Assembly: GCF_014855515.1 (NCBI RefSeq)
Contig: NZ_JACYFK010000003.1
Coordinates: 558,001-622,000 of the forward strand
Source of the DNA: Euzebyella marina
Lineage (GTDB): Bacteria; Bacteroidota; Bacteroidia; Flavobacteriales; Flavobacteriaceae
Length of the DNA: 64,000 bases
Direction: 5' to 3'
Shown: in pieces, positions 41,649 to 49,540 of the stretch
Position numbering within the stretch: position 1 is the stretch's first letter
Layout of the letters: each line of letters opens with the position of its first letter
Made by a program: the position numbers and the translations under genes
The notes under the pieces: generated by a model
Told to the model about the DNA's origin: nothing
The model's input: the letters and a program-made list of their open reading frames with translations, nothing else
The model's database searches: none

Positions 41649-42572
41649 TTATAGATTTGAAAGGGTTACTAGCATTTTTTTACGCTCCTTTTCATTAGGA
41701 AGCCTACCGAAACCGGCACCCATATTGTCAATGACGTGATGAGGTTTTGAAGTGCCCGGTATGGCACATGTAACTGCTTCGTTTCCCAATATATACTTAA
41801 GAAAAAACTGCGCCCAAGAATAGATATCAAGCTCTTTGGCCCATGTAGGTAATTCTTTTCCCTTAACAGACCTAAAGAGAGACCCTCCGGCAAAAGGTCT
41901 ATTGATTATAACCGCAGTACCATTGTCTTGAGCTGTTTTTAGCAAGAATTGCTCAGCTCTTCTTTCAGCCATTGAGAAATTGAATTGCGCGAAGTCAGGT
42001 TTTTCTTTTTTTATAATTTCAGCCAATTTTGAATGTGCAGAGTCACTATAGTGTGTTATACCCCAATAAGTAATAGATCCACTTTCTTTCATGTTTTTAA
42101 GCGTCGATAGATGCGTTCGCCAATCCACTAAATTGTGTATTTGGAGTAAGTCCATTGATTTTCTTCCCATTCTTTGCATCGAGCTGTTTATTTGTTCCAT
42201 TCCAGCTTTCCGGCCGGTAGTCCAGACTTTAGTGGCATAAAAGAAAGATTCCTGAAAATCTAATTTTGAGGTCAAGTCTCCGACTACTTCTTCGGAACTA
42301 CCGTACATGGGAGAACTATCAATAACCTGCCCGCCCTTGTTGTGCATTTCCTTAAGTACGGTAGCAAGTTGTTCTCTAAGTTCTACATCTGCGCCAGCAT
42401 CAAAAGACTGCCATGTACCTAGGCCAACTATCGGTAAGGTTTTGCTTGAAGAAGGAATTTTTCTTTCAATCATCTTTTCGTTTTTGTTAAAAGCCAAATG
42501 GGGAAAGGCGCTCATGGCCGCACCGCCCGTAAAAAGAATTTTTGAAACTTCCCTTCTAGAATAGAATTTCAT
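41649..42572 (-). CDS. Aldo/keto reductase with Tat-like signal
   Basis: A 307-residue AKR whose N-terminus (MKFYSRREVSKILFTGGAAM) looks like a twin-arginine signal. Conserved positions: VIDSSPMYGSSEEVVG with Asp and Tyr, FYATKVW with Lys, LLQIHNLVDW with His, and CAIPGTSKPHHVIDN near the C-terminus. The fourth AKR of this window and only distantly like the other three. Monocistronic, in reverse orientation just before the tRNA-Pro gene. Confidence 0.88.
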   Translation of the reverse strand: MKFYSRREVSKILFTGGAAMSAFPHLAFNKNEKMIERKIPSSSKTLPIVGLGTWQSFDAGADVELREQLATVLKEMHNKGGQVIDSSPMYGSSEEVVGDLTSKLDFQESFFYATKVWTTGRKAGMEQINSSMQRMGRKSMDLLQIHNLVDWRTHLSTLKNMKESGSITYWGITHYSDSAHSKLAEIIKKEKPDFAQFNFSMAERRAEQFLLKTAQDNGTAVIINRPFAGGSLFRSVKGKELPTWAKELDIYSWAQFFLKYILGNEAVTCAIPGTSKPHHVIDNMGAGFGRLPNEKERKKMLVTLSNL

Positions 42573-42667
42573 AAGAAATGCTTTTGCGTAAAATGTTTTC
42601 CATCAATAAGTTAAATTAATTTTTCTGAAAAGACGTTTTCAAATAGCAATAACCAGATAATTAAGCC

Positions 42668-42696
42668 TTGAATTGTGGCAAAGTTTTATATTTTTG
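42668..42696 (+). promoter_or_regulatory. tRNA-Pro promoter
   Basis: TTG at 42668-42670, an 18-bp spacer and TATTTTTG at 42689-42696 match the Bacteroidota -33/-7 promoter. Predicted start near 42703, about 30 bp before the mature tRNA. Confidence 0.7.
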
Positions 42697-42731
42697 CAAT
42701 CCTATTTTCACACCTCGAGTGGAATGGGTTT

Positions 42732-42805
42732 CGGGATGTAGCGCAGTCAGGTAGCGTACACGCATGGGGTGCGTGTGGTCGCTGGTTCGAATCCAGTCAT
42801 CCCGA
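42732..42805 (+). tRNA. tRNA-Pro, anticodon GGG
   Basis: A 74-nt cloverleaf: acceptor CGGGATG pairs with CATCCCG, anticodon stem CACGC/GCGTG encloses loop ATGGGGT with anticodon GGG (proline CCC/CCU), and the T arm is CTGG-TTCGAAT-CCAG. The discriminator is A (42805) and CCA is not encoded. The 3' end is the integration site of the element that follows. Confidence 0.96.
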
Positions 42806-42806
42806 C
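42791..42806 (+). repeat. Left attachment site (att) at the tRNA-Pro 3' end
   Basis: Sixteen bases spanning the end of the T arm and the acceptor stem recur at 62919-62934 with one mismatch (13 identical from CAGTC to CCGAC). They bound the 20.1-kb element. Confidence 0.85.
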
Positions 42807-42826
42807 TTAACCTTTTCAAGTAAAAT

Positions 42827-42868
42827 CAAAACACTGTTAATCTTATGATTTTCAGTGTTTTGTGTTTT
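42827..42868 (+). terminator. tRNA-Pro terminator inside the element's left end
   Basis: CAAAACACTG (42827-42836) pairs with CAGTGTTTTG (42853-42862), then a GTGTTTTT tail. It replaces the native tRNA terminator displaced by integration. The rest of 42806-43031 has no ORF. Confidence 0.65.
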
Positions 42869-43031
42869 TAGGCATATCGTTTGAATTCATTTAAAACCAC
42901 CTAAAATCATATCAAGCGTGTTCCCATCGGGAGCAAACACTTACATTTCTTATTGTAACTTTAAATGACTTTTAGAACCATTTTTCTTGTGTTTTGACTT
43001 TCACAGTATTCACACTCTAAAAGGTTGCAAC

Positions 43032-44255
43032 ATGCAGAAAAACAATCGTTTAACAATCAATTTCTTTACTAGAAAGCACAAGGTTCAATCCGAGAACCTA
43101 ATTGTCTATTGTAGGATCACCATCGACGGTGAGCGCACCGATTTCAGCATAAATCGGGAGATAAAAGCCAATTTATGGGATAATAATCGTAAAAGGGGCA
43201 AGGGTTTTTCCAGTTATGTGATTTCCCTGAACAAGTACCTAGATCAAATTTATACAGGACTACATGAGGCCCATAGATTGATGATGGCAGAAGAAAAAGT
43301 AATCACTCCACTATCTATCAAAGCAAGATTTTTTGGGGAAGATGAGGGCGGAAAAACATTGAAACAATTGATTGCCTATCACAATGGAACCATGCACACT
43401 TCATTGCGCCCCGGAACCAGAAAGAATTACCACATCACAGAAAGATGCGTGAGCCTATTTTTAAAAGAGGAATATGGGGTTGAGGACATAAAGCTCAAAA
43501 AATTGAACTACCGTTTTATATTGGACTTTGAGCAGTACCTAAGAAAGTACAGGCCATCTACACGAACCAAATGCACCAATAACGGGGCCATGAAACATAT
43601 GGAACGGCTTAAAAAAATGTCGAGGTTGGCCGTTCGGTTGGATTGGATAGCAAAAGACCCTTTTGAAAACTATAAACTACGTTTTGAAAAAACCGAACGG
43701 GAATATTTGACAAAACGGGAATTGAGGTTGATTGAAGAATCCACTTTCACAAGGGAAGGGGTTGAGAAATGCAAAGATGTGTTTCTCTTCTCGTGCTATA
43801 CTGGCCTATCCTATATTGATGTCAAGGCATTGACCCCAGAACATCTACTTAAAGGAATAGATGGCAATAAATGGCTATTCACCAAAAGGATAAAGACGGA
43901 CGAAAAACTTAAAATCCCCTTACTTCCACAGGCAATGGAGATCATTAAGAAATATGAAGACTCGCCTGAAAGAAAAGTGATGAAAGTCCTACTACCTGTT
44001 TACAGCAATCAAAAGGTCAATTATTACCTAAAGGAAATCTGTAAAGCCTGTAGGATTTACAAGAAAGTGACATTCCATACTGCAAGGCACACTTTTGCAA
44101 CAACGGTAACCTTGTCCAATGGAGTGCCTTTAGAAACCGTCTCAAAGATGTTGGGGCATACTAAACTAACCACCACCCAAATTTATGCAAGGGTCTTGGA
44201 AAAAAAAGTTGGCGAAGATATGAGGATATTGGTTAAAAAAATGGAAGGCAAGTAA
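43032..44255 (+). CDS. Tyrosine recombinase/integrase
   Basis: A 407-residue Bacteroidota-type tyrosine recombinase from the ATG at 43032 (a TTG at 42987 adds 15 non-conserved residues). N-terminal arm-binding region to about residue 85, SAM-like core-binding domain about 105-205, catalytic domain about 215-405. Catalytic residues seen: the RHTFATT box with HTARH, LGHTKLTTTQIYAR with the nucleophile Tyr. The first conserved Arg is replaced: CYTGLSYIDV has Ser where most integrases have Arg, as in the CTnDOT-type enzymes. It lies 226 bp from the attachment site and presumably acts on it. Confidence 0.94.
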   Translation: MQKNNRLTINFFTRKHKVQSENLIVYCRITIDGERTDFSINREIKANLWDNNRKRGKGFSSYVISLNKYLDQIYTGLHEAHRLMMAEEKVITPLSIKARFFGEDEGGKTLKQLIAYHNGTMHTSLRPGTRKNYHITERCVSLFLKEEYGVEDIKLKKLNYRFILDFEQYLRKYRPSTRTKCTNNGAMKHMERLKKMSRLAVRLDWIAKDPFENYKLRFEKTEREYLTKRELRLIEESTFTREGVEKCKDVFLFSCYTGLSYIDVKALTPEHLLKGIDGNKWLFTKRIKTDEKLKIPLLPQAMEIIKKYEDSPERKVMKVLLPVYSNQKVNYYLKEICKACRIYKKVTFHTARHTFATTVTLSNGVPLETVSKMLGHTKLTTTQIYARVLEKKVGEDMRILVKKMEGK

Positions 44256-44402
44256 AGCTCTCCAGTAAGAATTAATCAAATTCATCGATTTTATTCGATT
44301 TTAGGAGTATATAGATGTATTTTATATTCATATAACCTAGTTAGCTACTATTTCTTACTTCATTTTAAATTCAATCAAATTATTGATGTTTTTTTAAAAA
44401 TG

Positions 44403-44430
44403 AATGAATATTCATTTTTTTATATCTTTG
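44403..44430 (+). promoter_or_regulatory. TetR-type operator overlapping a promoter
   Basis: Perfect 14-bp palindrome AATGAATATTCATT at 44403-44416, followed by a TATCTTTG -7 box at 44423-44430, 20 bp before the TetR start codon. Repressor binding here would block the promoter of the operon it heads. No well-placed -33 TTG is evident. Confidence 0.7.
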
Positions 44431-44449
44431 TACCCTAAAACAAAACATC

Positions 44450-45028
44450 ATGACTAAACTTCAAAAAAGTATAGATAAACGAAACGCTCTTATAAAAGCA
44501 ACCATCGAATTAGTAAATAACAATGGTTTCCATGCCACTCCTATGAGTAAAATTGCAAAAATGGCAAATGTCTCACCTGCAACTATCTATTTATATTTTG
44601 AAAATAAACAAGACTTGGTTAATCAAACGTATTTAGAAGTAAAAACGAAATACACAGATTTTGTTTTTAATACCTATGATGAGAATACATCAATTAAAAC
44701 AGGCTTCGAACTCATCTGGAAACGAATTGCGGAATTTAATATTAATGAATGTGAATATTCATTTTTTTTAACCCAATGTAATAACACGCCAATAATTGAT
44801 GAGCCTAGTAGACAAGAAGGTATAAAACACCTACAACCTCTACTCGATCTATGGAAACGAGGAAAGGATGAAGGAGTTATTAAGCCCATTTCAGATTATA
44901 TATTATATGCCTATTCGATAAATCCCATATCAAGTTTAATGATGGCACAAAAACTAGGTCAATTTCAATTGACCAAAGCAAATACCGAAGAAGCATTTCT
45001 AACAGCTTGGGACAGCATAAAACTCTAA
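44450..45028 (+). CDS. TetR/AcrR-family repressor
   Basis: A 192-residue regulator: N-terminal helix-turn-helix at about residues 10-55 (LIKATIELVNNNGFHATPM, SKIAKMANVSPATIYLYFEN) and an all-helical ligand domain after it. It heads a tight run of genes through 48804 and a palindrome sits over its own promoter, so it most likely represses this operon until an electrophile or aldehyde binds. The DNA is more AT-rich than the core genome upstream. Confidence 0.92.
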   Translation: MTKLQKSIDKRNALIKATIELVNNNGFHATPMSKIAKMANVSPATIYLYFENKQDLVNQTYLEVKTKYTDFVFNTYDENTSIKTGFELIWKRIAEFNINECEYSFFLTQCNNTPIIDEPSRQEGIKHLQPLLDLWKRGKDEGVIKPISDYILYAYSINPISSLMMAQKLGQFQLTKANTEEAFLTAWDSIKL

Positions 45029-45030
45029 AA

Positions 45031-45705
45031 ATGAAAAAAACAGCAATTATATTAGGTGCGACTGGTTTAACAGGTTCTATACTTTTAGAAAAACTACTAA
45101 ATGATGATAGGTATAAAACAATCAAATTGTTTTCCAGAAAAGAAATTGATGGGCTGCCCTCAAAAGTAAAACAGTTTGTTGGAGATATTTTAGAGTTAGA
45201 TAACTTCAAGAAGGATTTCACTGCAGATGAAGTATTCTGTTGCATTGGTACAACAGCCAAGAAAACACCAGACAAACAACTATACAAAAAGATAGATTTT
45301 GGAATTCCGGTTACTGCCGCAAAACTTGCAAAGGCAAATGGAATGCCTGTGTTTTTAGTCATTTCTTCATTAGGCGCAAATGCAAAAAGCTCTATTTTTT
45401 ATAGCCAAACAAAAGGTGAAATGGAACAAGCTGTTCTTTCAGAAAAAATTGAAAAGACACACATTTTACAGCCTTCTATTATTGGTGGTGACAGACAAGA
45501 GAAACGTATTGGAGAAAAAATAGGGTTGGTTTTAATTAAACTTCTACAACCTTTATTCTTCGGGAAATTAAAGAAGTATAGAATTACAGAAGCTGAAGAT
45601 ATTGCACAAGCTATGATCAACTTGGCAAATTCAAATTCAACAAAAACAATAATTACATCTGCTAGTATCAACTTACTTGCAAAAGGAAAACCTACTCAAA
45701 AATAA
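45031..45705 (+). CDS. NAD(P)H-binding Rossmann oxidoreductase, HTATIP2/SDR-like
   Basis: A 224-residue atypical short-chain dehydrogenase starting at the ATG at 45031, two bases after the TetR stop (a frame from 45007 would overlap TetR). N-terminal IILGATGLTGSILLEKLL is the nucleotide-binding glycine-rich loop; VFLVISSLGANAKSSIFYSQTKGEME carries the Ser and Tyr-xxx-Lys-type residues, and ILQPSIIGGDRQEKR follows. Similar to the CC3/HTATIP2-like group. A reductase role in stress response is plausible. Confidence 0.85.
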   Translation: MKKTAIILGATGLTGSILLEKLLNDDRYKTIKLFSRKEIDGLPSKVKQFVGDILELDNFKKDFTADEVFCCIGTTAKKTPDKQLYKKIDFGIPVTAAKLAKANGMPVFLVISSLGANAKSSIFYSQTKGEMEQAVLSEKIEKTHILQPSIIGGDRQEKRIGEKIGLVLIKLLQPLFFGKLKKYRITEAEDIAQAMINLANSNSTKTIITSASINLLAKGKPTQK

Positions 45706-45711
45706 AACCTT

Positions 45712-46158
45712 ATGGAAAAAAATTTTAATAAAACAAGTACCATTCAAAACATATTGAGAATCTTGTTAGGTGTTTTTATGCTCTATGCAGGAATAGGACA
45801 TCTAACGTTCCTTAGGACAGAATTTCAGGCACAAGTTCCCACTTGGATCACAACAGATGAAGCGTTTATGGATTTTATAGTGTTAGCATCTGGTGTGGTA
45901 GAAATTATTTTTGGTTTACTAATGATTTTGGGAGGTAGATTAAAAATCAAAACAGGTATTTCATTAGCAATATTCTACATTCTTATTTTTCCTGGAAATA
46001 TTAATCAATATGTAAATGAAATTGATTCTTTTGGCTTAAATACGGATAGGCAAAGGTTAATAAGATTGATTTTTCAACCCGTTTTAATTGTCTGGGCTTT
46101 GTGGTCAACAGGAGCACTTAAATATTTAATATCAAAGAAAAAAAATAGCAATAAATAA
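45712..46158 (+). CDS. DoxX-family membrane protein
   Basis: A 148-residue integral membrane protein with about four hydrophobic helices (ILRILLGVFMLYAGIGHL; DFIVLASGVVEIIFGLLMIL; GISLAIFYILIFPGNI; LIFQPVLIVWALWSTGAL). Early GIGHLTFLR resembles the DoxX signature of terminal-oxidase/thiosulfate-quinone and oxidative-stress membrane proteins. 6 bp after the previous gene and 12 bp before the nitroreductase, so co-transcribed. Function uncertain. Confidence 0.82.
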   Translation: MEKNFNKTSTIQNILRILLGVFMLYAGIGHLTFLRTEFQAQVPTWITTDEAFMDFIVLASGVVEIIFGLLMILGGRLKIKTGISLAIFYILIFPGNINQYVNEIDSFGLNTDRQRLIRLIFQPVLIVWALWSTGALKYLISKKKNSNK

Positions 46159-46170
46159 AAAATTAAAAAA

Positions 46171-46803
46171 ATGGAATTATTAGACAAATTAAACTGGAGA
46201 TATGCTGCAAAAGCAATGAATGGCAAAAAAGTATCTCAAGATAAAATTGACAATATTATCGAAGCAGCTCGTTTAGCTCCTACATCAAGTGGTCTACAAC
46301 CTTTTGAAATAATTGTAGTTAAAAATCAAAAAATTAAAGAACAAATTAGACCAATAGCTTGGAATCAATCTGTAATAACCGACTGCTCTCACCTGCTCGT
46401 TTTTGCTGCTTGGGACACCTATACAGAAGATAGAATTAACTATATGTTCGATTTAACAAACGAGATTAGAGGATTTAAAAACGAAGGTTGGGAAAACTAC
46501 CGACAAAAGTTATTACAAATGTATCCGCAACAAGATGCAGAAGTAAACTTTAATCATGCTGCCAGACAAGCATACATTGCATTTTCACAAGCTATTACAG
46601 CTGCTGCCTACGAAGGCGTAGATGCAACACCTTTAGAAGGTTTTGACGCTGATAAGTTAGATGAAATATTAGACTTAAGAGCGAAAGGTTTGCGTAGTGC
46701 AGTAATGCTACCCATTGGTTACAGAGATGCCGATAGCGATTGGTTGGTAAATCTTGTAAAGGTTAGAAAAAGCACAGAAGATTTAGTAACAGTAATTGAA
46801 TAA
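46171..46803 (+). CDS. NAD(P)H-dependent nitroreductase, NfsB-like
   Basis: A 210-residue FMN-binding nitroreductase-fold enzyme. N-terminal LNWRYAAKAMNGKKVSQDKID carries the FMN-phosphate Arg; RLAPTSSGLQPFEIIVVKNQ and AITAAAYEGVDATPLEGFD are typical; LPIGYRDADSDWLVNLVKVR is the C-terminal FMN/Lys-Arg segment. Dimers reduce nitroaromatics, quinones or enones. Part of the TetR-controlled operon. Confidence 0.9.
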   Translation: MELLDKLNWRYAAKAMNGKKVSQDKIDNIIEAARLAPTSSGLQPFEIIVVKNQKIKEQIRPIAWNQSVITDCSHLLVFAAWDTYTEDRINYMFDLTNEIRGFKNEGWENYRQKLLQMYPQQDAEVNFNHAARQAYIAFSQAITAAAYEGVDATPLEGFDADKLDEILDLRAKGLRSAVMLPIGYRDADSDWLVNLVKVRKSTEDLVTVIE

Positions 46804-46834
46804 TCAATATACTATAAAAAATTAATAAAAGAAG

Positions 46835-47995
46835 ATGAACAATTTTGAATTTAAAAACCCAACCAAAATTATTTTTGGAAAGGACACAATAGAGAAACTA
46901 AAAGAAGAAATTCCTACAGATGCTAAAGTATTATTACTTTATGGTGGAGGTAGTATTAAAAAGAATGGCATATACGACCAAGTAAAAACGGCATTAGCAA
47001 ATGTTGATATAACTGAGTTTGGAGGTATTCCTGCAAATCCAGAATATGAAACATTAATGGAGGCTTTAAAAGTAATTAAAGCCAAAAATATCACCTATTT
47101 ATTAGCTGTTGGTGGTGGTTCTGTAATTGATGGAACTAAATTTTTATCTGCAGCGGCAATATACGATGGAGACACGCCTTGGGATATTTTAACTAAAAAC
47201 ATTAGAACCGAAAAAGGAATGCCTTTTGGAACTGTTCTAACATTGCCAGCAACAGGCTCTGAAATGAATTCTGGAGCTGTAATTACACGTAAAGAAACCA
47301 AAGAAAAGCTAGCTATGGGTGGACCTGGTTTGTTTCCGCAATTTTCAATTCTAGATCCTGAAGTCGTAAAATCAATTCCGCAGCGTCAATTGGAAAATGG
47401 TTTAGCCGATGCTTTTACACATGTTTTAGAGCAATATATGACCTATTCGGTAGATGCTAAACTTCAAGATCGTTTTGCTGAAAGCATCTTACAGACTTTA
47501 GTTGAAATTGCACCAAGTGTGTTGAAAGATGACTTTGACTATAAAGCGGCTTCTAATTTTATGTGGAGTTGTACCATGGCATTAAACGGATTAATTCAAA
47601 AAGGAGTGCCTACAGATTGGGCTATTCATGCAATGGGACACGAATTAACGGCTTTATATGGTATAGATCATGCAAGAACATTAGCTATCATAACAGAAAG
47701 TCATTACACATATAATTTTGAAGCTAAAAAAGAAAAATTAGTACAATATGGTGAACGCGTATGGAATATTACAGAAGGAAGTGTTGACGATAAAGCCTAT
47801 GCAGCTATCGAAAAAACAACTGAATTTTTCAAAGCTTTAGGAATCGACACTAAACTGTCTGATTACACAAACGAATACGAAGGTACAGCAGAAGAAATTC
47901 AAAAGCGTTTTACAGATCGTGGTTGGACAGGACTTGGAGAACATCAGTCATTATCACCAGAAAACGTAGAGAAAATTGTAAAAATGGCTTACTAA
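46835..47995 (+). CDS. Iron-containing alcohol dehydrogenase, YqhD-like
   Basis: A 386-residue group III dehydrogenase that reduces short aldehydes with NADPH. NNFEFKNPTKIIFGKDTI at the start and AVGGGSVIDGTKFLSAAA near residue 90 bind the cofactor; metal ligands are in GLADAFTHVLEQYMTY near 190 and in AIHAMGHELTALYGIDHART near 260-280. YqhD-type enzymes protect against glyoxal, methylglyoxal and lipid-peroxide aldehydes, matching the DJ-1/PfpI gene that follows. Confidence 0.92.
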   Translation: MNNFEFKNPTKIIFGKDTIEKLKEEIPTDAKVLLLYGGGSIKKNGIYDQVKTALANVDITEFGGIPANPEYETLMEALKVIKAKNITYLLAVGGGSVIDGTKFLSAAAIYDGDTPWDILTKNIRTEKGMPFGTVLTLPATGSEMNSGAVITRKETKEKLAMGGPGLFPQFSILDPEVVKSIPQRQLENGLADAFTHVLEQYMTYSVDAKLQDRFAESILQTLVEIAPSVLKDDFDYKAASNFMWSCTMALNGLIQKGVPTDWAIHAMGHELTALYGIDHARTLAIITESHYTYNFEAKKEKLVQYGERVWNITEGSVDDKAYAAIEKTTEFFKALGIDTKLSDYTNEYEGTAEEIQKRFTDRGWTGLGEHQSLSPENVEKIVKMAY

Positions 47996-48003
47996 CGTTA
48001 ATT

Positions 48004-48804
48004 ATGAAACCATTAAAAATAATAGCATTACTGCTAACGGTTGTTACAGCATCAAGTTGTAAAGACACAAAAAAGGAAACACCTTCTGAAAAAGTTTCAG
48101 AAGAAAAAATTGAATTACAAAAACAAAAAGAAATGAAAATATTATTTGTATTAACATCTCACGATAAATTAGGAGATACAGGGGAAAAAACAGGATTTTG
48201 GGTTGAAGAATTTGCAAATCCGTATTACACCTTATTAGACAAAGGAGCAGTTATTACGATTGCAACACCCAAAGGAGGCGCTGCACCAATAGATCCTAGT
48301 AGTGATTCGCCAGATGCTGCAACTAAAGATACAGAACGTTTTAATAACGATGCTGAAGCAAAAGAAAGAATTGCAAACACAAAAGTATTGGCAGATATGA
48401 ATCCGGACGATTTTGATGCTGTCTTTTATCCAGGAGGACATGGTCCATTATGGGATTTAGCAAACGATCAAACATCCATTGCATTAATTGAAAAATTCAA
48501 TAGTCAAGAAAAGCCCATTGCCTTTGTATGTCATGCCCCAGCTGCACTAAAAAGTGTAAAAAATGCAGATGGCACGCCTATAGTAAGAGGTAAAAAAGTA
48601 ACAGGTTTTACAAATACTGAAGAAGAAGCAGTTGGACTAACTAATGTTGTACCATTTTTAGTAGAAGATATGTTGATAGAAAACGGAGGAATCTACTCTA
48701 AAAAAGAAGATTGGGCATCTTATGCTATTCAAGATGGAAATTTAATTACTGGTCAAAACCCAGCTTCATCAGAATTGGTAGCAGAATTATTATTAAAAAA
48801 ATAA
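48004..48804 (+). CDS. DJ-1/PfpI-family lipoprotein, glyoxalase III-like
   Basis: A 266-residue protein from the ATG at 48004, 8 bp after the dehydrogenase stop (the open frame from 47923 would overlap it). Lipoprotein signal (TVVTASSCKD). DJ-1/PfpI fold with GFWVEEFANPYYTLLDKGA carrying the conserved Glu, FYPGGHGPLWDLAND, and the nucleophile elbow PIAFVCHAPAAL with the catalytic Cys. Hsp31-like members convert methylglyoxal to lactate without glutathione. An anchored periplasmic version is less usual; it ends the detoxification operon. Confidence 0.88.
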   Translation: MKPLKIIALLLTVVTASSCKDTKKETPSEKVSEEKIELQKQKEMKILFVLTSHDKLGDTGEKTGFWVEEFANPYYTLLDKGAVITIATPKGGAAPIDPSSDSPDAATKDTERFNNDAEAKERIANTKVLADMNPDDFDAVFYPGGHGPLWDLANDQTSIALIEKFNSQEKPIAFVCHAPAALKSVKNADGTPIVRGKKVTGFTNTEEEAVGLTNVVPFLVEDMLIENGGIYSKKEDWASYAIQDGNLITGQNPASSELVAELLLKK

Positions 48805-48832
48805 ACAATATTATTGAATAGTTATTATAAAT

Positions 48833-48856
48833 AAACAGTAGCTAACAATGTATAAA
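48833..48856 (+). repeat. 24-bp direct repeat, copy 1
   Basis: AAACAGTAGCTAACAATGTA followed by TAAA, identical to copy 2 at 49384-49407. The two copies flank the VOC gene exactly. Confidence 0.9.
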
Positions 48857-48873
48857 CTTGAAACGACAATTAT

Positions 48874-49383
48874 ATGAAAGAAATAAAATATCCGAAATCA
48901 TTTTCACATATTGGGATCACAGTTCCAAATATCAGGGAAGCCGTAAAATTCTATTCCGAAGTTATGGGATGGTACGTAATTATGAAACCATCTATAGTAA
49001 AAAAAGAAAGTGATACAGCAATTGGACAAATGTGCATTGATGTCTTTGGGGATAATTGGGAAGAGTTTGAAATCGCTCATATGTCAACTTCTGACGGAAT
49101 TGGAATTGAGCTTTTTTCGTTCCCTCACGGAAAAAAAGAAGCACCTGAGTTTAACCCTTTTAACACAGGGCTTTTTCACTTTTGTGTTCAAGACCCAGAT
49201 ATCGAAAATCTTACTAAAAAAATAGTTGAGGCTGGTGGTAAACAGAGAATGCCAATAAGAGAATATTATCCAAATGAGAAACCATATAAAATGGTATATG
49301 TAGAAGATCCATTCGGAATTGTTTTTGAAATCTACACGCATAGTTATGAATTGACATATTCTTCGGGTGCTTATTCAAAATAA
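48874..49383 (+). CDS. VOC-family (glyoxalase/dioxygenase-like) protein
   Basis: A 169-residue vicinal-oxygen-chelate protein with paired beta-alpha-beta modules: FSHIGITVPNIREAVKFYSE with the first metal His, GIGIELFSFPHG, then GLFHFCVQDPDIENLTKKIVEAGG and the closing DPFGIVFEIYTHS with the last Glu. Resembles lactoylglutathione lyase or dioxygenase-like enzymes; the exact reaction is open. It is separated from the preceding operon by a repeat and bounded by a second repeat plus hairpin, so it looks like a self-contained cassette. Confidence 0.86.
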   Translation: MKEIKYPKSFSHIGITVPNIREAVKFYSEVMGWYVIMKPSIVKKESDTAIGQMCIDVFGDNWEEFEIAHMSTSDGIGIELFSFPHGKKEAPEFNPFNTGLFHFCVQDPDIENLTKKIVEAGGKQRMPIREYYPNEKPYKMVYVEDPFGIVFEIYTHSYELTYSSGAYSK

Positions 49384-49407
49384 AAACAGTAGCTAACAAT
49401 GTATAAA
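49384..49407 (+). repeat. 24-bp direct repeat, copy 2
   Basis: Second copy of the repeat at 48833-48856, beginning two bases after the VOC stop codon and running into a hairpin. Confidence 0.9.
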
Positions 49408-49470
49408 AGCAATAGCGGTTTGGGTCTTAATTCAAACCGTTTTGCTTTTAATTAAGTATCTTGTTATCCG
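49405..49470 (+). other. Hairpin after the VOC gene, terminator or attC-like site
   Basis: Left arm 49405-49422 (AAAAGCAA, TAG, CGGTTTG) pairs with right arm 49433-49449 (CAAACCG, TT, TTGCTTTT) around a 10-base loop. Together with AGCTAAC at 49390 and GTTATCC at 49463 it resembles the folded recombination site of an integron cassette; it could also just be a terminator. Confidence 0.4.
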
Positions 49471-49540
49471 AAAGTTGCTGCGTTTGAATCCGCTACTGCC
49501 CTTATACTAACCGTCAAAAAACAAGTTTTTCCTTATAATT

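Noticed and set aside
43700-43870. Loss of the first catalytic Arg in the integrase as a sign of inactivity
   Set aside because: Both integrases here carry Ser in the same GLSYI context and this is known from active CTnDOT-type enzymes; His-x-x-Arg and Tyr are kept.
45007-45030. Start of the Rossmann oxidoreductase inside the TetR gene
   Set aside because: Family members begin at the residues encoded from 45031, and the upstream start is not needed.
48833-49407. CRISPR array from the repeated 24-mers
   Set aside because: Only two copies, 527 bp apart, with a complete gene between them and no cas genes.
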